A stretch of DNA of 13,187 nucleotides, taken from RGIG2041 sp045546315 (lineage in GTDB: Bacteria; Bacillota; Clostridia; UBA1381; UMGS1253). The position numbers and the translations under genes were made by a program. The stretch's first letter is position 1. Every line of letters begins with the position of its first letter. The stretch covers positions 1 to 13,187 of the forward strand of contig JAZQCN010000084.1 in assembly GCA_045546315.1 (NCBI GenBank), in the 5' to 3' direction. The notes beneath the pieces were generated by a model. The model was not told where the DNA came from. It made no database searches and saw only the letters and a program-made list of their open reading frames with translations. Below, one piece after another: positions 6,563 to 12,693 of the stretch.

Positions 6563-7006
6563 TTAGCCTTCATTTTCAATTAAAAGTGTAATCGGTCCGT
6601 CGTTTAAAAGCTCGACCTGCATGTCAGCGCCAAAGCTGCCTGTCTCGACCGGAATACCGCTCTGTCTGCACCCTTCCACGACATAATTATACAGTCTTTC
6701 AGCCTCCGCAGGCGGTGCAGCATCCGAAAAGCCCGGACGAAAGCCCTTTTTACAATCGGCATACAAGGTAAAGTTCGGCACGATTAACAGGCTACCGCCA
6801 ATGTCGGCAAGCGATAAATTCATCTTTTCCTCGCTGTCCTCAAACACGCGCAGCCCGCAGCACTTCTTTATAATAAAATCCGCATTCTTTTCCGTGTCAC
6901 CGCATTTCACGCCAACGAGCACCAGAAAACCCTGCTCAATTTTACCGATCACCTCGCCGTCTACCGTAACGGATGCGTGCTTCACACGCTGTACAATCGC
7001 TCTCAT
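6563..7006 (-). CDS. dtd: D-aminoacyl-tRNA deacylase
   Basis: Removes D-amino acids, and glycine mischarged on tRNA-Ala, from tRNA as a cytoplasmic proofreading homodimer. The 147 residues match the family length. The N-terminus MRAIVQRVKHASVTVDG, the NFTLYADCKKGFRPGFSDAAPP block (78-99) and the C-terminal Gly-cisPro motif NDGPIT (135-140) are all present. One departure: the family's usual SQFTL motif reads PNFTL (77-81). The start ATG overlaps the stop of the upstream membrane-protein gene (ATGA), with GAGGGGG 7 bases before it, so the two genes are translationally coupled. No regulation of its own is visible. Confidence 0.94.
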   Translation of the reverse strand: MRAIVQRVKHASVTVDGEVIGKIEQGFLVLVGVKCGDTEKNADFIIKKCCGLRVFEDSEEKMNLSLADIGGSLLIVPNFTLYADCKKGFRPGFSDAAPPAEAERLYNYVVEGCRQSGIPVETGSFGADMQVELLNDGPITLLIENEG

Positions 7007-7479
7007 AGTTCTGCCCCCTCTTTTATGGCATATTTTCTCAAATGTTCAATAACGCATTTCATGCGCTTTCGTTCTACCCATGTTGCAACACCGGCAAAAG
7101 CGCCAAAGAATAGTAAAACGCCTAACAAAACCGCAACTGTCGCATAATCCTTGGTCAGAACAATTGAATGCGCTCCACTCCCCAAGCCGTACAACAGACC
7201 GCCAAACCAAACATATACAAACCAATCCCAGCGCCAATAGCCGGTTGCAATTGTTCTGTTAGCCCCTTCCCTAAAACGCAAAACAAAAACAGGTCGAAAA
7301 GCATTACTGAAAAATTGCGCACCATGAATGAAGAAAATACGCTTTCCGCTTTGTGATACTCTTGCAAAGATTGCGTTCACATTTTTGGGAATATACCAAA
7401 TCGATTTTTGCGTGCCTTCCAAGATATGCTGCATGGTTGTTTCTTTGTCATATGGATATGTAAATGTATATTTTTTCAT
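7003..7479 (-). CDS. Small membrane protein of unknown function
   Basis: A 158-residue protein I cannot assign to a named family. Residues 1-80 are predicted soluble, with aromatic residues and short strands (MKKYTFTYPYDKETTMQHIL...). Two hydrophobic segments follow at about 86-101 (WFVYVWFGGLLYGLG) and 112-134 (ATVAVLLGVLLFFGAFAGVATWV), and the C-terminal tail is basic. It therefore probably has two membrane spans. The ATG at 7479 has AGGGGAG 7 bases upstream; a longer frame starting at 7536 would begin inside the promoter and is rejected. It is the first gene of a two-gene unit with dtd, overlapping it by 4 bases. No functional link to dtd is evident. Confidence 0.75.
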   Translation of the reverse strand: MKKYTFTYPYDKETTMQHILEGTQKSIWYIPKNVNAIFARVSQSGKRIFFIHGAQFFSNAFRPVFVLRFREGANRTIATGYWRWDWFVYVWFGGLLYGLGSGAHSIVLTKDYATVAVLLGVLLFFGAFAGVATWVERKRMKCVIEHLRKYAIKEGAEL

Positions 7480-7507
7480 ATGTACACTCCCCTGCCATTC
7501 CATTTGT

Positions 7508-7536
7508 ATTGTATCACAAATGTGCACCCGGCGCAA
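7508..7536 (-). promoter_or_regulatory. Promoter of the membrane protein-dtd unit
   Basis: On the minus strand: -35 TTGCGC (7536-7531), a 17-base spacer and -10 TACAAT (7513-7508). The transcript would start near 7501, giving a leader of about 20 bases. It lies directly after the AraC gene stop with no terminator between. Confidence 0.6.
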
Positions 7537-7541
7537 TTGTC

Positions 7542-8354
7542 TTATTTCACAAGCTTTCTGTACTGCTTTGGCGTCATTTTCATATGTCTTGCAAAAAACT
7601 TACAAAAATACGATGCATCCTTAAAGCCGCACTCCTCCGCAATTTCCGCGATGCTTTTCTTTGTCTGCACAAGCAGCTCGCCTGCGCGCAGGATGCGCAT
7701 CCTTTCGATGTGTTTGTGCAGTGTGATACCTTCGGACTTTAAAAAAGCCGTATTTAAATAATATGGATGATATCCAAAATGCTTTGCAACGGTTTCATTG
7801 TTGATTTCCTCCGTGCAGTGCTCTTGAATATATACCTTTACACGCTGCACAAGCTCATTTTCCGATGCAGTCTTGCCGCGGCTGATTTGCACCAGCAGCT
7901 GCTTCATCAGCGCAGACTGCAACGCTATCTCCCCCTTTGCTTGGTTGATTTGCGCTAAAAGTGTCTCGGCAAAGGTTGCATTGCGAAACAAAAACGGAAC
8001 CAAAAACTGCTCCGGCGCCTCAAAAGAAAATACCTTTTCACATTCGAATTGCTGCGCACATTCCGGCGCTTGCGCCACCGTCATTTCCCAATTTCCCATA
8101 AAATCAAAATTTGAAATATAGTAACATATTTTTTCCGTTTGTTCATATTCCAATCGGTACGCAAGCGCAGGCGGCAGCGTTAATAAATCACCCGGGCACA
8201 GCGTAAATGCGCTGTCCTGCGTTTCCACCGTGAGGCTGCCCTGCAGCACATAAAGCATACGAAAATCATATGCCAGCACCGGCTCGGGATAGTGCAAATA
8301 ATACGAGACGGTATTGATATAACGCACCAGTGGATTCATTTCAAAAAGTTCCAT
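7542..8354 (-). CDS. AraC-family transcriptional regulator
   Basis: A 270-residue DNA-binding regulator. The N-terminal part (about 1-140) has the small beta-rich pattern of a cupin-like effector domain (DFRMLYVLQGSLTVETQDSAF, PGDLLTLPP). The C-terminal 100 residues hold the two helix-turn-helix motifs, ending in the family signature SIAEIAEECGFKDASYFCKF and MTPKQYRKL (about 234-268). The start ATG has AAAGGTGA 6 bases upstream. It is divergent from the oxidoreductase/isomerase operon with a 123-base gap and interlocked promoters. By common AraC arrangement it should regulate that operon in response to its sugar-like substrate. The family is certain; the target and ligand are inferred. Confidence 0.93.
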   Translation of the reverse strand: MELFEMNPLVRYINTVSYYLHYPEPVLAYDFRMLYVLQGSLTVETQDSAFTLCPGDLLTLPPALAYRLEYEQTEKICYYISNFDFMGNWEMTVAQAPECAQQFECEKVFSFEAPEQFLVPFLFRNATFAETLLAQINQAKGEIALQSALMKQLLVQISRGKTASENELVQRVKVYIQEHCTEEINNETVAKHFGYHPYYLNTAFLKSEGITLHKHIERMRILRAGELLVQTKKSIAEIAEECGFKDASYFCKFFARHMKMTPKQYRKLVK

Positions 8355-8399
8355 ACACTCTCACCTTTGTTTTTTACCATTTTACATTTGAAAATCACA

Positions 8400-8428
8400 T
8401 TGATTATACATTATTGTACTGATAAAAT
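8400..8428 (+). promoter_or_regulatory. Promoter of the oxidoreductase-isomerase operon
   Basis: On the plus strand: -35 TTGATT (8400-8405), a 17-base spacer and -10 TAAAAT (8423-8428). The start would be near 8435, about 43 bases before the first gene. It overlaps almost completely the opposing promoter for the AraC gene. ACATT repeats at 8384, 8397 and 8408 (13 and 11 bases apart) are weak candidates for AraC-protein half-sites. Confidence 0.6.
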
Positions 8429-8431
8429 CAA
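8403..8431 (-). promoter_or_regulatory. Promoter of the AraC-family regulator gene
   Basis: On the minus strand: -35 TTGATT (8431-8426), a 17-base spacer and a perfect -10 TATAAT (8408-8403). The start would be near 8396. Its -35 overlaps the -10 of the plus-strand promoter and vice versa, so one polymerase bound here should exclude the other. Confidence 0.6.
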
Positions 8432-8477
8432 GATAGGATTAAAATCTCAAGAAAAAACACAAAAAGGAGAAATTTAT

Positions 8478-9782
8478 ATGGGCATTAAAGTCGGTATTGT
8501 AGGACTCGGAAAGTTTTCGGATGATTTCGTTCGACTTTTCAACATTCATCCGGATGTGGATGAGGTTGTTGTAGCAGACCTCGACGAAGAAAGAATCGCA
8601 TATTCCAAGGAAAAGCACGGCATCGAAAGAAGCTTCACTTCTTTTGAGGATTTACTTGAAAAAGCACCGGATGTAAACTGTATCGCCATTTTCACGCAGA
8701 GACATTTACACGGCCCGATGATTATACAGGCGTTAAAGGCAGGCAAGCACGTTTACAGCGCTGTGCCGATTGGCTGCACTATCGAAGAAATCAAGGAAAT
8801 TATTGAGCTTGTCAAAGAAACACGCCTTACCTATGTAATGGGCGAAACCTGCTATTATTACCCGTGTGCAATGTACTGCCGTGAGCAGTATGAAAAGGGC
8901 GAATTCGGCAATTTTGTTTACGGTGAGTCGCAGTATTATCACGATATTTACGAAATGTATGACGACTTTAAGCGTTCCGGCGGCGAAAACTGGAGAAGAG
9001 TTGCCGGTATTCCGCCGATGTTTTATCCGACACACTCCATCGCTATGATTTTCTCAGCAATCCATCAGCACGCGACAAAGGTATCCTGCATGGGTCTTCG
9101 AGATAATCATGCCGACAATGTATACGGCGAAGGCAAAAATAACTGGGATAACCCGTTCAGCAACGAAACCGCTCTTTTCCAGATGTCGGGCGGCGGCATT
9201 GTGAGGATCAACGAGTTCAGACGCGTCGGCATCAATAAGCCGTCCTCTTATATCACCTGCTTCTACGGTGATACGGGCGCTTACGAATGCTCTGTAACCA
9301 ACCACACCTTCCAGCGCGGTATCGCATCTGGCGAGGAGCCGTATTTAGAGGATGTCGGTCATTTGATAAACACCATCGAATACAACGAAGATTTGAAAAA
9401 CGGCACCATCGATATGACAAAGGACCCGATTTCCGTGAAGTACATCCAGGGCTTTGCCAAAATTCACGACAAGGACAGAGCACGCTTGCCGAAGACAATG
9501 CGGAATACAAGAAAGTTTTCGCATTACAACTCGCATCCGTTCCTGGTAGACGACTTTGTCAGAGCGGCAATGACAAACAAACTCCCGCCGAACAACGCCT
9601 GGGATGCCGCAAGATATATGATTCCGGGTCTGGTTGCACACGAGTCTGCTTTGCAGGGCGGCGCGCTTTTGGATATTCCGGATTTCGGCGAAGCACCGCA
9701 GGATTGGGAAAGAATCACTTATGAATTAAAAGAAAATTATGAGGATATGAGCAGGTATTATGATGTTGAGTGTTTGCATTGA
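8478..9782 (+). CDS. Gfo/Idh/MocA-family oxidoreductase 1 (variant without EKP lysine)
   Basis: An NAD(P)-dependent oxidoreductase fold of 434 residues, probably acting on a sugar, inositol-like polyol or glycoside in the cytoplasm. The N-terminal Rossmann domain starts MGIKVGIVGLGKFSDDF (GLGKFS at 9-14), and an extended C-terminal substrate domain follows, longer than the common 330-380. The usual EKP motif reads AVPIG at 95-99, so the normally conserved lysine is replaced by valine. A histidine candidate is H186 in MFYPTHSIAM. The ATG at 8478 has AAGGAGA a few bases upstream; a longer in-frame reading back to 8292 would cross both promoters and is rejected. First gene of the divergent operon; its 3' end overlaps the isomerase-like gene. 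Substrate unknown; a non-redox role for this variant cannot be excluded. Confidence 0.88.
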   Translation: MGIKVGIVGLGKFSDDFVRLFNIHPDVDEVVVADLDEERIAYSKEKHGIERSFTSFEDLLEKAPDVNCIAIFTQRHLHGPMIIQALKAGKHVYSAVPIGCTIEEIKEIIELVKETRLTYVMGETCYYYPCAMYCREQYEKGEFGNFVYGESQYYHDIYEMYDDFKRSGGENWRRVAGIPPMFYPTHSIAMIFSAIHQHATKVSCMGLRDNHADNVYGEGKNNWDNPFSNETALFQMSGGGIVRINEFRRVGINKPSSYITCFYGDTGAYECSVTNHTFQRGIASGEEPYLEDVGHLINTIEYNEDLKNGTIDMTKDPISVKYIQGFAKIHDKDRARLPKTMRNTRKFSHYNSHPFLVDDFVRAAMTNKLPPNNAWDAARYMIPGLVAHESALQGGALLDIPDFGEAPQDWERITYELKENYEDMSRYYDVECLH

Positions 9783-10521
9783 TATGATGTTTTCATACTG
9801 CAATTTTTATGACAGAATGGAAGAAGTAAAAAAATGCGGTATAGATACAATTGAATTTTGGAAGTGGACGAACAAGGATATTGACAGAATCTGCAAAAGC
9901 GGTATGCAAATTTCCGTTTTTAACATAGATTCAAAAAACGAGCAGCTTTCCTATGATTTGTCACGCGGCATTTTAAATGACGGGCGCAGCGAGGATTTCC
10001 TTTCTGCACTCCGCGAAAGCATTCCGGTATACAAAAAGCTTGGCGCAAAGGCTATGATTGTTTTAATCGGCGAGCACAAGCCACACTGTGAAGAAAACGT
10101 GCTCAAATGTCTGCTCGCTGCAAAGCCGCTTGTTGAAAAAGAAGGCGTGAATCTGGTCATCGAGCCGCTTAACAGCATTGACAGAGAGGGCTACTCTATG
10201 CCGTACGCTACGCCCGTTTTCGATTTGCTCCAAAAGGTGGATTCGCCAAACATTAAGATGCTTTATGACATCTATCACCAAAATATGATGGGCGACTTTA
10301 ACTTAGAGGAAATCAAGGAAAACATTACCTATATCGGTCATTTTCACGTTGCAGATGCGCCGGGCAGACATGAGCCGGGCACGGGCACGGTTGACTACGT
10401 TTCTATATTAAAAGAAATCAAAAATCTGCCGTACAACGGCTGTATCGGGCTCGAGTACAGAGCGACAAAGCCGGACGGCGAAACACTCGGCTTTTTAAAG
10501 GAGGCTGGATTGCTTGTTTAA
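9760..10521 (+). CDS. Hydroxypyruvate isomerase-like / sugar phosphate isomerase-epimerase TIM-barrel protein
   Basis: A 253-residue xylose-isomerase-like TIM barrel of the kind that interconverts keto and aldo forms or epimerises small sugars using a divalent metal. The hydroxypyruvate-isomerase pattern is clear: IEPLNSIDREGYSM (134-147), LYDIYHQNMMGDF (168-180), GHFHVADAPGRHEPGTGTVDY (193-213) and LEYRA (231-235). Probable metal ligands are E135, D170, H196 and E232. The start is either ATG 9760 or the adjacent ATG 9763; AGGT at 9753-9756 favours 9763 slightly. Either way the gene overlaps the preceding oxidoreductase by about 20 bases and the next by 8. Related proteins partner Gfo/Idh/MocA enzymes in inositol and glycoside pathways, so a broader isomerase or lyase role is as likely as hydroxypyruvate isomerisation. 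Confidence 0.88.
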   Translation: MMLSVCIDMMFSYCNFYDRMEEVKKCGIDTIEFWKWTNKDIDRICKSGMQISVFNIDSKNEQLSYDLSRGILNDGRSEDFLSALRESIPVYKKLGAKAMIVLIGEHKPHCEENVLKCLLAAKPLVEKEGVNLVIEPLNSIDREGYSMPYATPVFDLLQKVDSPNIKMLYDIYHQNMMGDFNLEEIKENITYIGHFHVADAPGRHEPGTGTVDYVSILKEIKNLPYNGCIGLEYRATKPDGETLGFLKEAGLLV

Positions 10522-11596
10522 AGTATGTATCATCAGCTGCGGTATGATTGCAAATTCCGCACATATCCCCGCCTACAAGCATTTTTCCGAGGATTTTGAA
10601 ATTGTCGGCGTATGTGATGTAAACGAAATTGCGGCTAAAGAAACTGCCGGGCGATACGGCATTGCGCATTATTACACGAATGCGCAGGAAATGCTGCAGG
10701 CGAAAAAGCCGGATGTTGTATCTGTTTGTGTGCCGAACTGTTATCACAAAGAATACACGCTTCTGGCATTAAACAGCGGTGCAAATGTACTTTGCGAAAA
10801 GCCGCTTGCATTTACGAAAAGTGATGCCAAAGAAATGTTTGACTGCGCGAAGAAAAACGGCAAGCTGCTTATGGCGTGCCAATCCATGCGCTTTACGCCG
10901 GACAGACTTGCTGCAAAGGCGTATATTGAAGAAAACGGCATCGACGATATTTATTACGGCGAGCTCTCACGCACGCGCAGACGCGGCATCCCCTTCTGGG
11001 GTACCTTCCATATGAAGAAGGTCAGCTGCGGAGGCGCATTTATCGACATCGGCGTACATATGCTCGACGCACTTGTGTGGCTGATGGGTAACCCGAAGGT
11101 GGAAAGCGTATGCGCCACAACCATGCAGAATCACAAAAACGAAATCGGCTCTTTAAAGTCGAGCGGTGCGCTGACCGGTAAAGTGGATATTGCAAGAGCC
11201 TTCAATCCCGACGAAATGGATGTTGAGGACTTCTCCTGCGGCACCATTACCTTTGAAAACGGTGCAAAGGTTGCCTTTAAGGTTGCGTGGGCAACCAATA
11301 TGCCGGAAAGCAGCGACATCCGTCTCATCGGCAAAAGCAAAGGCATATATCTGCCGGAATGCAAGGTGTATTATGGCGAAGACGGCGAGAAAGTAATCCA
11401 AGCGCAGTCCATCCCCTACGATACGCCGTTTCCGGGACACATTTTCATTATGGATAACCTGAGAAAAGCATTAAAAGGCGAAGCGGAATTGATTATAAAA
11501 CCGGAAGAAACCATCAATGTATCCGAAATTATAGAGCTGTTCTACAAATCTGCCGCACTTGGCAGAGAAGTCAGCGTAAAGGAGTTAGAAAAATGA
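10514..11596 (+). CDS. Gfo/Idh/MocA-family oxidoreductase 2 (TTG start)
   Basis: A 360-residue NAD(P)-dependent sugar/polyol dehydrogenase-like protein. The Rossmann loop reads SCGMIANSAHIPA (8-20), with serine in place of the first glycine of GxGxxA. The catalytic lysine is K96 in CEKPLAF, and the C-terminal domain has the classic FIDIGVHMLD with D178 and H182. It is therefore the most canonical of the three oxidoreductases here. The start is TTG at 10514: AAAGGAGG lies 9 bases upstream, and the next in-frame ATG (residue 11) would delete the first strand of the nucleotide fold. It overlaps the isomerase-like gene by 8 bases and the third oxidoreductase by 4 (ATGA). Substrate unknown. Confidence 0.92.
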   Translation: MFKVCIISCGMIANSAHIPAYKHFSEDFEIVGVCDVNEIAAKETAGRYGIAHYYTNAQEMLQAKKPDVVSVCVPNCYHKEYTLLALNSGANVLCEKPLAFTKSDAKEMFDCAKKNGKLLMACQSMRFTPDRLAAKAYIEENGIDDIYYGELSRTRRRGIPFWGTFHMKKVSCGGAFIDIGVHMLDALVWLMGNPKVESVCATTMQNHKNEIGSLKSSGALTGKVDIARAFNPDEMDVEDFSCGTITFENGAKVAFKVAWATNMPESSDIRLIGKSKGIYLPECKVYYGEDGEKVIQAQSIPYDTPFPGHIFIMDNLRKALKGEAELIIKPEETINVSEIIELFYKSAALGREVSVKELEK

Positions 11597-12693
11597 TTAA
11601 AGCAGCAATTATCGGTTTTTCCCATATGCATGTAAACGAAGTGGCACTCTACATCACGGAGTGCCCGGACATGGAGCTTGTTGCCATTGCCGATGCGCCA
11701 TCGGATGTGGAAGCCATCCCGCCGCTTCGCTACACGCCGCTGTGGAATTTGCAAAATGTAAAGGAAAACTACTGTGCAAACACATACGAAAGCTACGAGG
11801 AAATGCTCGACAAAGAAAAGCCGGACATTGCATTTATCCTTACGGAAAATGCGCAAAAGCCGGATGTGGTCGAAGCTTGTGCATCGCGCGGCGTAAATGT
11901 GTGCATTGAAAAGCCGATTGCCGTCAGCTTAGATGAAGCCAAAAAGATTCAGGCAAGCGTTAAAAAGAACGGCATTGAGGCTGTTGTGAATTGGCCGGTT
12001 GCCTGGAGACCGTATCTGTTTAAATTTAAGGCAGCGCTTGACAGCGGCATTGTCGGAAAGCCTTTGAAGCTGCGCTACATCAACGGACACACCGGTCCGC
12101 TCGGCAAGGGTGCAAAGCACAGAGGCGTCAGCGCAAACGCAGAGGAAATGACCGATAATCAGCGCGGCAAAACCTGGTGGCACAAGGAAAGCCACGGCGG
12201 CGGCGTTTATTTGGACATTTGCTGCTACGGCTGCTATTTCTCCAGATGGCTTTTAGGCAGCGGCGCAAAAAGCATCGTTTCCATGGGCGCAAATCTTAAC
12301 ACGCCATTTGGCGATACGGATGACAATTTTGCCGCAGCAATCCGCTATGATGACAAGCTGTCCGTAATTGAAGGCACCTGGACAACGCCGAGAGTTGTGA
12401 TTCCGTCCGGACCGATGCTGGTTTGCACGGATGGTGTTATAGTTTGCACCGGCGGCGCAGAAAACGCACCGGATGTAAAGGCGTACGATACCTACGGAAA
12501 CGAAATCCATTTATCCGATGCGCCGGCTTTGGACAAATACAAAAATATGCCGATGCACTACGCAAATCACATCACATCGGGCGAAGAGATATTTGATATG
12601 CTGACACTGGATGTGAATATGGAAATTATGGCAATTTTAGACGCAGCAATGCAAAGCAGAAAAAGCGGAAAAGAGGAAGCAATCCGTGGTTAA
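11593..12693 (+). CDS. Gfo/Idh/MocA-family oxidoreductase 3 (Tyr variant)
   Basis: A third oxidoreductase of this superfamily, 366 residues, clearly different from the other two. Residues 106-108 are EKP (K107, conserved). The dinucleotide loop is unusual: GFSHMH (8-13) instead of GxGxxG. The catalytic segment reads GGGVYLDICCYGCYF (202-216): D208 is kept, but the usual DIGVH histidine is Tyr (Y212), as in glucose-fructose oxidoreductase-type members. The ATG overlaps the previous stop (ATGA), with GGAG upstream, and the gene overlaps the activase by 8 bases. Sugar, polyol or glycoside oxidation or epimerisation is expected; the exact reaction is not readable. Confidence 0.88.
   Translation: MIKAAIIGFSHMHVNEVALYITECPDMELVAIADAPSDVEAIPPLRYTPLWNLQNVKENYCANTYESYEEMLDKEKPDIAFILTENAQKPDVVEACASRGVNVCIEKPIAVSLDEAKKIQASVKKNGIEAVVNWPVAWRPYLFKFKAALDSGIVGKPLKLRYINGHTGPLGKGAKHRGVSANAEEMTDNQRGKTWWHKESHGGGVYLDICCYGCYFSRWLLGSGAKSIVSMGANLNTPFGDTDDNFAAAIRYDDKLSVIEGTWTTPRVVIPSGPMLVCTDGVIVCTGGAENAPDVKAYDTYGNEIHLSDAPALDKYKNMPMHYANHITSGEEIFDMLTLDVNMEIMAILDAAMQSRKSGKEEAIRG

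Noticed and set aside
8292..8477. 62-codon N-terminal extension of the first oxidoreductase
   Set aside because: It would span the AraC start and both divergent promoters. The ATG at 8478 has a strong binding site and begins exactly at the Rossmann fold.
9760..10521. Naming the isomerase-like gene hyi or a C-glycoside lyase subunit
   Set aside because: The motifs place it in the hydroxypyruvate-isomerase-like group, but the operon context does not fit glyoxylate metabolism, and I cannot align it to a characterised C-glycoside enzyme here. No symbol is assigned.
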